Of a DNA stretch of 24,418 nucleotides, positions 7,351 through 15,674 are shown piece after piece. The stretch is from positions 1 through 24,418 of the forward strand of contig CAZKPU010000026.1 of the NCBI GenBank assembly GCA_964554715.1. The letters are read 5' to 3'. Position 1 is the first letter of the stretch; each line of letters begins with the position of its first letter. Under the pieces are notes generated by a model. That model ran no database searches. It worked only from the letters and a program-made list of their open reading frames with translations, and had not been told where the DNA came from. This stretch comes from RXOA01 sp964554715. Its GTDB lineage: Bacteria > Bipolaricaulota > Bipolaricaulia > UBA7950 > UBA9294. The translations under genes and the position numbers were made by a program.

Positions 7351-8517
7351 ATGACGACGGAAACGGCCAACGAGAACACCATGACGCCTCGCGAGCGAGT
7401 GCTCCGGTCACTGAATCACCAGGAGGCTGATCGAGTACCGATCGTAATCGGAGGATCGGCGCAGAAGATCGCGCTTTCAACGGTCCGGGAGCTTCTAGAG
7501 CACTACAACCTGCCGGAGACATCGCTACGCCAGGTGTTTGCGCAGTTCCGCTTCGAGCACGTGTCCGAACCGTTGTGGCAGCGACTCGGCGCGGATGCAC
7601 GACATGTTTACTGGCAACCGGAACGGCGCTTCTCACTTGAGCTGCAGGAGGCCGGAGATGTGTACATCGACGATTGGGGATTGGACTACAACTTCTCCCT
7701 TGGTGGTGGCGCAACGAGCTGTGTCTATCGGAGTGCTCCCCTTGCTGAAGCGACGGTATCGGACCTAGATACGCGGTCATGGCCTGAGCCGTCTGCCGAC
7801 GACCGCACGGTCGGAATGCGGGAAGCAGCTCAAGAGCTGGCCGCTGAGGGTCGCTACGCCGTGTACGCGTACCGGCACGGCGGTGTGTTCGACTATGCCT
7901 CGTTCCTTCGCGGGACGGAGCGGTTCATGCTGGATCTTGTGATGAACAAGCCGTTTGCGAAGCGATTGCTGGAGAAGGTTGCCGAGGTGCTGATCTCCTT
8001 CTATGAACGATTGCTTGATGCGGTGGGTCCGTATGTGGATGTTGTCGAGATTGCGGACGATCTTGGAACGCAGAAGGGGCCGATGATTTCACCCCAGACG
8101 TACAACGAGTTCATCAAGCCGTGTCACAAGGCTTTGGTGGAGACGATCAAGCGGGATCACCCCGACATCAAGGTGATGATCCACTGTGACGGTGGCGTGC
8201 GGCCGTTGCTGCCGGGGTTGATCGAAGCGGGAATCGACATTCTCAATCCAGTTCAGGTGACAGCCGGCGGGATGGAGCCAGCGGCACTGAAGCGGGACTT
8301 CGGCGATGCTTTGGTATTCCAGGGGGGATTGGACACGCAGAACCTTCTGATCAACGCGACGCCGGAGGAAGTTATCGAGGCGACGAAGGAGCTGATCGAC
8401 ACCTTGGCTCCGGGAGGCGGGTATCTGTTTGGGCCGTCGCACAACCTTCTTGCAGATATTCCGACGGAGAACGTCGTGGCCATGTTCGAGACGGCTCAGA
8501 GCTATGGCAGAGGATAG
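7351..8517 (+). CDS. UroD-superfamily protein lacking the usual zinc cysteines
   Basis: A 388-residue member of the uroporphyrinogen decarboxylase-like superfamily. The N-terminal TPRERVLRSLNHQEADRVP (about 12-30) is the family's opening signature. At the usual H-x-C zinc motif it reads His278-Cys279-Asp280-Gly, so the second ligand position is Asp and the Cys is shifted by one. The late catalytic Cys region reads GPSHNLLADIPTENV with His364 instead of a Cys. It therefore differs from the MtaA-like protein at 47-1069. Related proteins without these cysteines occur beside sugar genes and have no settled function. Its position between the permeases and the sugar kinase suggests an early step on the imported substrate; a substrate-side methyltransferase is one possibility. 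A start at codon 11 (7381) is possible, but the first ATG has the better ribosome binding site. Confidence 0.75.
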   Translation: MTTETANENTMTPRERVLRSLNHQEADRVPIVIGGSAQKIALSTVRELLEHYNLPETSLRQVFAQFRFEHVSEPLWQRLGADARHVYWQPERRFSLELQEAGDVYIDDWGLDYNFSLGGGATSCVYRSAPLAEATVSDLDTRSWPEPSADDRTVGMREAAQELAAEGRYAVYAYRHGGVFDYASFLRGTERFMLDLVMNKPFAKRLLEKVAEVLISFYERLLDAVGPYVDVVEIADDLGTQKGPMISPQTYNEFIKPCHKALVETIKRDHPDIKVMIHCDGGVRPLLPGLIEAGIDILNPVQVTAGGMEPAALKRDFGDALVFQGGLDTQNLLINATPEEVIEATKELIDTLAPGGGYLFGPSHNLLADIPTENVVAMFETAQSYGRG

Positions 8518-8530
8518 AGATGGTGGCGCA

Positions 8531-10126
8531 ATGACGAAGCACACCCCATCCCGGCCATGCAGCGATCGTGTCTTGGTGGGAATCGATCTAGGGACGAGCC
8601 ATCTCAAGGTTCGGGTGTTCGACGTTGAAGGGAATGTCTGTGGGGCAGGCAGTGCGCCCGTTCCGATGCTCAGACCAAGCACGGGTTGCTACGAGCAGGA
8701 TTCCGCAACGTGGTGGGCTTTGGTCTGTGAGCTTCTTCGAACGATCGAGGCTGAACACCCCGGCCTTCTTCGAAACGCTGCGGTTATCAGCGTTTGCGGT
8801 CACAGCCATGGCCCCACCCCCTATGTCAAGGGGCAAGGACCGTTAGACAACTGCATCACGTGGCTTGATCAGCGCGGCAGTGACGAAGTGGCGTGGATGC
8901 TCTCTGCGATCGGCGAGACTGCCTTTCGCGATGAGGGAAACATGGTCGTTGATACCTGCTACACGGCGGCCAAGCTGCTCTGGATTCAGCTTCACCGACC
9001 CGATATCTATGATGCGTCAGACATCTTCCTTCTGCCGAAGGATGTGCTCGTTCACCGGCTGACCGATGTCTTTTCGACCGACTACACGGACGTTTCGGTG
9101 ACCAACCTGTTCTCTTCGGAAGAGCAAGGATGGTCGCAGGCGCTGATCGCTCGTTGTGGACTGAATCCCGACAAGTTGCCGCCGGTTCACCAGCCATGGG
9201 AGATCGTGGGAGAGGTTACGCCGTGGGCCGCACGGGACACAGGGCTGCGAGAAGGAACTCCTGTCATTGCAGGTGCTGCAGATTGGGCATGCCTGTACTA
9301 CGGCGCCGGAGGCGTGCGCCCTCACGTGGTTGTCGATCTGGCCGGTACGGTGGGCGGAGTCATGGTCACGACGGACGAAAGCGTCGATCTGCCAGGAATG
9401 CCCAGCCTCATCCCCGGGATTCGCAACAGCATCGCCGGATGTATGGAGGCATCGTCGGTGATCTATCAGTGGTTTATCGACGAACTGGGGCCACGGACTG
9501 CCTCTGAGAAAGGGCCGAATCGCTTCGAGCGGATGAATGCCGCGGCCGAGAACGTTCCCCCAGGAGCGGAAGGACTCCTTGTGTTGCCTCATTTCGCAGG
9601 TGCGCGAAGACCGCAGAAGGAGAACTCCAAGGGAGTGATTCTGGGACTCACGCTGAGCACGAAGCGAGCTGCGATCGCTCGCGCGATCATCGAGGGAGTT
9701 GCCTTCGAGACGCGACGAGCCTTGGAACGGATCGCTGATCAGGGGATTTGTGTGGAACTGATTCGCGCGATCGGCGGCGGAGCACGGAGCGCGCTGTGGC
9801 GTCAGATCAAGGCCGATGTGAGCGGTATCCCGTATTGCACACTGAACCAAAGCGAGGCAGGGGCGTTCGGCGCAGCGATGCTTGGCGGATACGCGGTGGG
9901 CGTGTATCCGACGCTGCAAGCCCCGATCGATCGCCTGCTACAGACCGAGAACAGAACAACGCCGCGGGAAAGAAACGGCAAGCTCTATGACGACCTATAT
10001 CGCACCTACTGCCGCTTTTCGGATGGCATGGAAAGCAGCGGCTTATACGATGATGTCGAAAACTTCTTAACCAGACACAGCAAAAGCAGAAATAACCTAG
10101 CTGAACGAAAGGAGCTAGAGTCATGA
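8531..10126 (+). CDS. FGGY-family carbohydrate kinase (xylulokinase-like)
   Basis: A 531-residue ATP-dependent sugar kinase. GIDLGTSHLK (17-26) is the first phosphate motif and Asp251 in AGAADWA is the expected catalytic base. LAGTVGG (about 270-276) is the second phosphate motif, and GGGARSALWRQIKAD (415-429) is the adenosine motif. The conserved SEAGAFGAAMLGG block follows. The start at 8531 is preferred because the protein motif begins 16 residues later and GGTGG precedes it; the frame is open upstream, and an ATG at 8504 would overlap the preceding gene. The gene ends in an ATGA overlap with the dehydrogenase. Which sugar it phosphorylates is unknown. With a class II aldolase downstream, a ketose phosphorylated at O-1 is the likely product. 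The last 100 bases are AT-richer than the rest. Confidence 0.88.
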   Translation: MTKHTPSRPCSDRVLVGIDLGTSHLKVRVFDVEGNVCGAGSAPVPMLRPSTGCYEQDSATWWALVCELLRTIEAEHPGLLRNAAVISVCGHSHGPTPYVKGQGPLDNCITWLDQRGSDEVAWMLSAIGETAFRDEGNMVVDTCYTAAKLLWIQLHRPDIYDASDIFLLPKDVLVHRLTDVFSTDYTDVSVTNLFSSEEQGWSQALIARCGLNPDKLPPVHQPWEIVGEVTPWAARDTGLREGTPVIAGAADWACLYYGAGGVRPHVVVDLAGTVGGVMVTTDESVDLPGMPSLIPGIRNSIAGCMEASSVIYQWFIDELGPRTASEKGPNRFERMNAAAENVPPGAEGLLVLPHFAGARRPQKENSKGVILGLTLSTKRAAIARAIIEGVAFETRRALERIADQGICVELIRAIGGGARSALWRQIKADVSGIPYCTLNQSEAGAFGAAMLGGYAVGVYPTLQAPIDRLLQTENRTTPRERNGKLYDDLYRTYCRFSDGMESSGLYDDVENFLTRHSKSRNNLAERKELES

Positions 10127-11148
10127 AGACAGTTGGGCTATACGCAATCGGCGACGCCAGGGTGGTGGATCTGGAGAAACCGTCTCCGGGACCTGGTGAG
10201 GTCGTCGTTCAAGTCAAGATAGCCACCACCTGTGGCACGGATCTGAAGACCTTCCTCAGGGGACGTCCGAACCAACCGTTCCCGACGATTCCCTGGGGAC
10301 ACGAGTGCGCCGGAGTCATCGATGAGGTGGGGGCGGGAGTGGTGGATTGGAGACCCGGCGACCGCGTGGCTTTTCACAATTCTGCTCCTTGCTACCAGTG
10401 CTACTACTGTAAGAGACAACAGTTTGAGTTGTGCGATCACTTGCTGGGAAACTGGGGAGCGTATGCGGAATACATCTTGATTCCCGCTCCGATCGTTTCT
10501 ACAGCGATGTTTGCCATGCCCGAAGCGATGGCGTTTGAGACTGCGTCCCTGCTTGAGCCGTTTGCCTGCACGGTGTACGGGGCGGCACGTGGCGGAATCC
10601 GGCCCACGGACTCCGTAGCGGTCATCGGAGCCGGCTTTCAAGGCATCGGGATGATTCAGCTGGCCAAGCTCTACGGTGCGTCGCAGATCTTCGTCTTGGA
10701 TATGGTGCCGTCACGATTGAAGCTCGCCGGGTCGTTCGACGGTGTCACGGCGATCAACGTCAAGAACGCAGACCCTCTGAGCGTGATCCGGGAAGCAACG
10801 GACGGGCGAGGTTGTGATGTCGTGATCGAAGCGGCGGGAACCCCGCCAACGTGGGAGCTGGCGATCGATCTGACCCGCAAGGGTGGTCGCGTTGTCGAAT
10901 ACGGTGGGTGCAAGGGTGGAACGACGATCACCGTTTCGACGGAGAGACTCCATTACCACGGGCTTGAGATCATCGGCGTGTTGCACACGACTCCGCAATA
11001 CGTACGCATGGCTTGGGACCTCTTGTGCACCGGCAGCGTAGACCTCAGCGGAACAATCACCGAGCATACCGCGCTTGATGATATCCAGGGCATCTACGAA
11101 CGACTTCGAGACGACAAAGATCAGATCAAGATCGCCCTAGAGCCCTAG
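10123..11148 (+). CDS. Zinc-dependent alcohol/polyol dehydrogenase (MDR family)
   Basis: A 341-residue medium-chain dehydrogenase of the sorbitol/threonine dehydrogenase type. Catalytic zinc ligands are Cys37 (TTCGTD), His60-Glu61 (GHE) and probably Glu145 (LLEP). Structural zinc cysteines are at 90, 93, 96 and 104. The Rossmann motif GAGFQGIG is at 169-176, and an acidic residue (VLDM, near 192) at the end of the second strand favours NAD over NADP. AAAGGAG precedes the ATG, which overlaps the kinase stop by four bases. In this operon it probably oxidises the imported polyol or sugar alcohol to a ketose before phosphorylation. The exact substrate is not determined. Confidence 0.9.
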   Translation: MKTVGLYAIGDARVVDLEKPSPGPGEVVVQVKIATTCGTDLKTFLRGRPNQPFPTIPWGHECAGVIDEVGAGVVDWRPGDRVAFHNSAPCYQCYYCKRQQFELCDHLLGNWGAYAEYILIPAPIVSTAMFAMPEAMAFETASLLEPFACTVYGAARGGIRPTDSVAVIGAGFQGIGMIQLAKLYGASQIFVLDMVPSRLKLAGSFDGVTAINVKNADPLSVIREATDGRGCDVVIEAAGTPPTWELAIDLTRKGGRVVEYGGCKGGTTITVSTERLHYHGLEIIGVLHTTPQYVRMAWDLLCTGSVDLSGTITEHTALDDIQGIYERLRDDKDQIKIALEP

Positions 11149-11185
11149 TCGTTGTTGAGCATACCAACCACAGAAAGGATTGAGC

Positions 11186-11812
11186 ATGAAACTGCAAAGT
11201 ATTCGCCAACAGATCGTCGATGCCTGCCATGATCTCTGCAGGAACAACCTGATGTGCAATCTGGGAGCGGGCGGCAACGTCAGCGTACGCGATCCGGAGA
11301 CCGGGCTGGTGGCGCTGACGCCGTCTCAGGTCCGATACGACACGATGTCGGCGGAAGATATCGTGGTGACGGATGTCAACGGCATGATCGTCGAGGCGCT
11401 CGAGAATCGCGTTCCGACATCCGAATTGGAAACACACACGATGATCTATCGGGAGTTCAAGAACATCAACGCCGTGGTCCATGCACACGCGCCGTTTGTG
11501 ACGGCAGTGACCGCGGTAGAGGACGGTCTGCCGGCACTCAACTATGAACAGCTGTACTTCATCAGTCGTGTTGTTCCGGTGATTCCGTTCGTCATGCCCG
11601 GAACGGTGGAGATGGCGGAGAAGGTCACAGCGGCTCTGAAGCAGTCGACCGCCATGGTGATCAGGAATCATGGCCTGTTCGCGATGGGTGGGAACCTTGC
11701 TGAAACCGTGGTTCGTGCCGTTGTGGCAGAGGATGCCGCCCGCTTGTACCTCTATGCGCGTTCGATCGGCGATCCGAAGCTGCTTCCTGCGGACGTCAAG
11801 AAACCATCGTAG
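11186..11812 (+). CDS. Class II aldolase, L-fuculose-1-phosphate aldolase-like
   Basis: A 208-residue zinc aldolase of the FucA/AraD (aldolase_II) family. The zinc ligands are His99 and His101 (VVHAHAPF) and His162 (RNHGLFAMG). Glu80 in TSELETH sits where the FucA catalytic acid is found, and GAGGNVS (28-34) is the phosphate/substrate loop. A TTG lies at 11180 in the same frame, but AAAGGA (11174-11179) stands six bases before the ATG at 11186, so the ATG is chosen. FucA-type enzymes cleave a ketose-1-phosphate to DHAP and a small aldehyde (lactaldehyde or glycolaldehyde). This fits the kinase before it and the aldehyde oxidoreductase after it. The sugar cannot be named. Confidence 0.88.
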   Translation: MKLQSIRQQIVDACHDLCRNNLMCNLGAGGNVSVRDPETGLVALTPSQVRYDTMSAEDIVVTDVNGMIVEALENRVPTSELETHTMIYREFKNINAVVHAHAPFVTAVTAVEDGLPALNYEQLYFISRVVPVIPFVMPGTVEMAEKVTAALKQSTAMVIRNHGLFAMGGNLAETVVRAVVAEDAARLYLYARSIGDPKLLPADVKKPS

Positions 11813-11842
11813 AGAAGCGGCTGACCCAGGAAGGGGGTAGCG

Positions 11843-13690
11843 GTGTTTGGGAACTGGGGACATTTGCTGCGGGTGGATCTTACAGCGGGAACAACAACCG
11901 TCGAGCGGATTTCGCTCGCTCGGCTTCAACGAACGATCGGAGGCTCGGCCCTCGCGGCTGAGCTGATCCACGAGCGGGTGCCGGGTGGCATCGATCCGCT
12001 CTCTTCCGAGAACGGCATCGTTCTTGCCACAGGCCCGTTCCAGGCGACGAACCACCCTGGAAGCGCGAAGTGGATCGCCGCCGCAGTCTCCCCGTTGACA
12101 GGGTCATTCTTCGTCAGCGCAGCCGGCGGCCGCTTTGGACACGCCCTCAAGGCGTCCGGATTCGACGCGGTGTTCATTAGCGGCCGCTCGGCCGAGCCGG
12201 CAATGCTTGTCTTGGAACAAGGGACGGCACGCATTGAGTCCGCACGCGACCTTTGGGGGCAAGAGACGTTTGATGCTACGAAGCGCCTCGAGCGAGACTA
12301 CCCCGGCGATCAGCGAAGCACCGTCACGATCGGACCGGCGGGAGAGAAACAGGTGGCGATTGCTTGTCTGGTAACGGATGGATACAGCTTTGCCGGGCGT
12401 GGAGGTCTGGGCGCGGTGATGGGCTCGAAACAGCTCAAGGCGGTTGTCGCGGTTGGGGGGGAGCTTCCTCCGGTAGCCGACCCGCAACTCATCACGACAC
12501 TCACCCGGCAGAGCGCGTTGCAGTTGCATGAGGCAACAAAGGAAACCTATGGGAAGCATGGAACGGCAAACGATGTCGTGTTCTGCGAATCCGTTGGCGA
12601 TCTGCCGATCAAGTACTGGGGGGGGCATGAGTGGCCTGAGGGCGCGCGAAAGGTGGGTGCACCGCGCTATACGGAGCGGCTGAATGCGAAGCGTCATCCG
12701 TGCCTTGCCTGCCCGATCGGCTGCCATCGCTCGCTATCGTTCTCCTTATCGGACGGGCAAGCCTTCAGCGGCCCGGGGCCGGAATACGAGTCTCTCGGCC
12801 TGTTGGGAAGCGCCTGTCTTGTCGACGATCTTGAGGCGGTCGTCTTGGCGAATGATCGGTGCAATCGTTTGGGGATCGATACTATCTCCGCCGGCTCGTA
12901 TGTCGCCTTCTCGATGGAGTGCCGTGAGCGCGGTTTGCTTCGTGGAGACCGATGTGACGGTCTCTCGCTGGAGTGGGGAGATCGGTCGTCCTTGCTGGGG
13001 TTGATCGAGCGGATCGGGACGCGATGCGGCCTTGGGGCGCTCTTTGCCAACGGGCTGGTGCCCGCAGCTGCGGAACTTGGTGAAGAAGCCGCCGCGTTGG
13101 CGGTTCACGTCAAAGGGGTAGATCTTCCCGCTCACGACCCTCGCTGCTACTACAGTTTGGCGCTGAACTACGCAACCAGCCCTCAGGGAGCGAGTCATCT
13201 GAGAGGATTTCCACACTGCGGCGAGCTGGGCGTGCTCATCCCGGAGGCGGGATACACCCAGGTGACGGAGAAGCATTCGATGGAAGGAAAGGCTGAGCTG
13301 ACCCAACTGTTTCAGGATTTTGCCGTGGTTCTTGATTCGCTGGTTGATTGCTGTTTCATGCAGATCAACGGTCTTTCACTTGGAGCCACGGTCGAAGCGT
13401 TGCGTGCGATCACCGGCTGGGAATGCGATGAGACCGACGTGATGCGGGTCGGTGAGCGTGGCTTCAACCTGCAGCGGATGCTCAATCTGCGTGACGGCAT
13501 CGACCGGAGCCAGGACCGACTTCCTGCCAGGTTGTTCGAGGCGTCTTCGGAAGGATCGCGGGCAGGCAAAGCTCCGACCGGGTTCGATGAGGCTCTGCAA
13601 GAGTACTACCGGCTGCGAGGGTGGGATGTAGACGGAAGGCCGACGAAGGAGACGCTCGCTGCTTTGGATCTCCCGACGGAAGCAGGGTAG
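11843..13690 (+). CDS. aor: Aldehyde:ferredoxin oxidoreductase (tungsten AOR family)
   Basis: A 615-residue AOR-family enzyme, about the size of the Pyrococcus AOR subunit. The [4Fe-4S] ligands are Cys287, Cys290 and Cys294 (CLACPIGC), plus a distant cysteine at 503 or 504 (VDCC). Pterin/tungsten-site segments are visible: GPEYES (312-317), GIDTIS (344-349) and the N-terminal SAKWIAAAVSPLTG region. It uses a GTG start with AGGAAGGGGG upstream. Members oxidise aldehydes to acids and reduce ferredoxin. As the last gene of a sugar operon it likely oxidises the aldehyde freed by the class II aldolase next to it, saving electrons as reduced ferredoxin. No tungstate transporter or molybdopterin gene is in the window. 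A formaldehyde or other aldehyde substrate is not excluded. Confidence 0.9.
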   Translation: MFGNWGHLLRVDLTAGTTTVERISLARLQRTIGGSALAAELIHERVPGGIDPLSSENGIVLATGPFQATNHPGSAKWIAAAVSPLTGSFFVSAAGGRFGHALKASGFDAVFISGRSAEPAMLVLEQGTARIESARDLWGQETFDATKRLERDYPGDQRSTVTIGPAGEKQVAIACLVTDGYSFAGRGGLGAVMGSKQLKAVVAVGGELPPVADPQLITTLTRQSALQLHEATKETYGKHGTANDVVFCESVGDLPIKYWGGHEWPEGARKVGAPRYTERLNAKRHPCLACPIGCHRSLSFSLSDGQAFSGPGPEYESLGLLGSACLVDDLEAVVLANDRCNRLGIDTISAGSYVAFSMECRERGLLRGDRCDGLSLEWGDRSSLLGLIERIGTRCGLGALFANGLVPAAAELGEEAAALAVHVKGVDLPAHDPRCYYSLALNYATSPQGASHLRGFPHCGELGVLIPEAGYTQVTEKHSMEGKAELTQLFQDFAVVLDSLVDCCFMQINGLSLGATVEALRAITGWECDETDVMRVGERGFNLQRMLNLRDGIDRSQDRLPARLFEASSEGSRAGKAPTGFDEALQEYYRLRGWDVDGRPTKETLAALDLPTEAG

Positions 13691-13713
13691 GTTGCCTTCA
13701 GGTGCGTCCGTGG

Positions 13714-13783
13714 CTCGGGAATGGGATGCTGTTCCCGAGAAACACGGGAGTCCGTGTCCGGGGGCATGATTTGCCCGGACACG
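13714..13783 (+). terminator. Cluster of overlapping hairpins after the aor gene, probable transcription end
   Basis: Three stems follow the aor stop codon. CTCGGGAA (13714-13721) pairs with TTCCCGAG (13732-13739). ACACGG (13742-13747) pairs with CCGTGT (13752-13757). CGTGTCCGGG (13753-13762) pairs perfectly with CCCGGACACG (13774-13783). The last two share bases 13753-13757, so they exclude each other. The final stem is followed by TTCTTC rather than a long T-run. The place at the end of a nine-gene unit, facing a convergent gene, fits a terminator. Confidence 0.65.
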
Positions 13784-13830
13784 TTCTTCGGGTGCCGTGG
13801 TTTACAGCCACAGCCCTATACGCCTCTTAA

Positions 13831-13877
13831 GGGTGCAGTTGCTCCATTCGTGAACAGCACGTGGGAGCGCTGCACCC
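13831..13877. terminator. Long interrupted hairpin between convergent genes
   Basis: GGGTGCAG (13831-13838) pairs with CTGCACCC (13870-13877), inside it GCTCC (13841-13845) with GGAGC (13864-13868), and inside that CGTG (13849-13852) with CACG (13858-13861). That gives 17 base pairs with small internal loops. It lies about 50 bases beyond the stop of the leftward dehydrogenase gene, so it is a candidate end signal for that gene; no T-run is present on either strand. Confidence 0.5.
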
Positions 13878-13926
13878 GCCCTTGGGACATGCTCTGATGT
13901 TCAACTCAGTAGATGGATTACGACCG

Positions 13927-14823
13927 TCACTCCGTCTCGCCGACCTGGAGATCGGCGATGAACTCGAGTGCGCGAACCAGAGCATGATTCCCATCGGCTC
14001 CAAGTCCACGCTTCTGGAGAGTTCGATACAGGTGGAACGCCATGCTGCTAGCCAGTGTCGGCACACCGAGTTCGTCCGCCTCCTGAAGGACCAATCGGAG
14101 ATCCTTCTGTTGGAGGTCGATCATAAACCCCGGTGTCCAGTCCCGCCGGATGACCTGCGGTCCACGGTTGCTGAGGGTCCAGCTTCCGGCCGCACCCCCG
14201 GACACGGCCTCGAGAGTGCGCTCCAAATCAAGCCCGCCGGCTTGTGCGAAGAGCAACGCTTCCCCCATGGTCAGCATGCTTCCCGCGACAAGGATCTGAT
14301 TGACGAGCTTCGTCATCTGACCTGCGCCGTGGCCGCCGACGTGTGTGATCTTCTTGCCCATCGCCTGGAGGCAAGGCAACGCTCGGGTGACCTGGTCTGC
14401 TTCACCTCCGACCATGATGCTGAGGGTGCCGTTCGCCGCGCCTTCGCTGCCTCCACTGATCGGGGCATCAAGCATGTGGACCCCGTGTGTCGCGAGTTGC
14501 TTGGCGAACAGCTTGGTTTGGGTCGGACTGATCGTGCTGCAATCCACGACCAACGCTCCCGCTTGAAGCGCGTGGCTGAGTCCGGGTTCACCGAACAACA
14601 CCGATTCAACGTCTGGCGTGTCACTCACGCAGATCACAACCAGGTCCGAGTTTCTACCGAGGCTTGGCAGATCCGGCGCTTTGCTAGCACCGGCGTCAAC
14701 AAGAGCCTGTGCTTTCGCGGGGGTCCGGTTCCACACCGTCAGCTCGAACCCCGCCTTCAGGAGATTGAGCGCCATCCCCTGCCCCATGATTCCCAGCCCA
14801 ACAAAGCCGATCCTCTCTTCCAT
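13927..14823 (-). CDS. Beta-hydroxyacid dehydrogenase (3-hydroxyisobutyrate/tartronate-semialdehyde reductase family)
   Basis: A 298-residue NAD(P)-dependent enzyme. The Rossmann loop is GFVGLGIMG (6-14). WNRT (31-34) after the second strand favours NADP. The substrate signature is DAPISGGSEG (119-128), and the catalytic lysine is Lys172 in GQMTKLVNQ. The start at 14823 is chosen because GGGAGG lies six bases upstream; the frame stays open to 14904 but adds residues not seen in the family. Family members reduce small aldehydes such as tartronate semialdehyde, glyoxylate or succinic semialdehyde, or oxidise 3-hydroxyisobutyrate. It is transcribed toward the sugar operon and is not part of it, though a role in small-aldehyde disposal is possible. 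Confidence 0.85.
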   Translation of the reverse strand: MEERIGFVGLGIMGQGMALNLLKAGFELTVWNRTPAKAQALVDAGASKAPDLPSLGRNSDLVVICVSDTPDVESVLFGEPGLSHALQAGALVVDCSTISPTQTKLFAKQLATHGVHMLDAPISGGSEGAANGTLSIMVGGEADQVTRALPCLQAMGKKITHVGGHGAGQMTKLVNQILVAGSMLTMGEALLFAQAGGLDLERTLEAVSGGAAGSWTLSNRGPQVIRRDWTPGFMIDLQQKDLRLVLQEADELGVPTLASSMAFHLYRTLQKRGLGADGNHALVRALEFIADLQVGETE

Positions 14824-15051
14824 CAACATCCTCCCATCAAGACCCGGGCTCTCGGGCACCGCTTTCCGTCGTCGTAACCGGCTCCGATGGGGCTTGACCA
14901 ACACTCATCGGAGACTTCGAACACAGAGTAGGCACACTCCATCCACAGAGGGAGCTTGCGCCTGTGCCGCTGGTTGCCGTTTTTTGGGAAGAGAGCATCT
15001 CGCGCGTTAGCTTCTTGCCACCGAAGAGCTTGTTTGACACAGCATGACGCC

Positions 15052-15621
15052 TCAGCGTCTTCGCAACCGCAGGCTAGCGGCGCTTGTGCCGGTTGCGACA
15101 AGGGCTCCGATCAGCACAACAGCGATGCCGATGCCAGAGAACTCAACGGGGTTCGCCTGCCAGGCATTGGCTGCTTGGATGATGTCGACAACCACGAAGA
15201 TGATCAGCACAAGCGAACCTAAGGAGGCGAGCAGCAGCAACGGCTTCAACCACCGCCACCCCAAGACCAACGAAGCGATCGCCAGACCGACGACGACAAT
15301 CCCTGCGATGAGGGCGAGAACGCCTTCGGAGTAGTTGATTCCGATGTCCGTGGCGCCTTGGAAACGAAACCAGGGCAAAAATGTGCCAGCGGCAACGGCA
15401 AGACCGCCGACGAGAGCGAGCATCTGAGACCCTGGCCGTGAGGCCGATGCCGGCTTTCGTCTGAGTCTTGACCGCGGCTCTTGCGTGATGTACGGGGAAC
15501 GTTGCGGGCGAGGCTCGGAAACCGGAGTGACCTGTGGTACGGCGTTGTCAATCCTCGTACCGCACGTGGGGCAGAACCTGGAGCCTGCAGGCGTTTTGCT
15601 TCCGCATTCCGGGCAGTTCAT
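15052..15621 (-). CDS. Zinc-ribbon membrane protein of unknown function
   Basis: A 189-residue protein. A short zinc ribbon at the N-terminus has Cys3, Cys6, Cys17 and Cys20 (two CxxC knuckles). A basic, proline-rich linker follows to about residue 66. Then come four probable membrane segments at about 67-86, 99-122, 126-150 and 161-184, with a basic C-terminal end (RLRRR). The layout is that of many small zinc-ribbon (zinc_ribbon_2 type) membrane proteins whose role is not known. The ATG has AGGAAAGGG upstream. A good leftward promoter lies 54-82 bases before the start. The 228 bases from its stop to the next gene (14824-15051) hold only a small GACGC-TGAG-GCGTC hairpin at the stop codon. 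Confidence 0.75.
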   Translation of the reverse strand: MNCPECGSKTPAGSRFCPTCGTRIDNAVPQVTPVSEPRPQRSPYITQEPRSRLRRKPASASRPGSQMLALVGGLAVAAGTFLPWFRFQGATDIGINYSEGVLALIAGIVVVGLAIASLVLGWRWLKPLLLLASLGSLVLIIFVVVDIIQAANAWQANPVEFSGIGIAVVLIGALVATGTSAASLRLRRR

Positions 15622-15674
15622 ACGGCTACCCTTTCCTCAACACACAGGGCATTATTGATCAAGTTCATGGCTCT

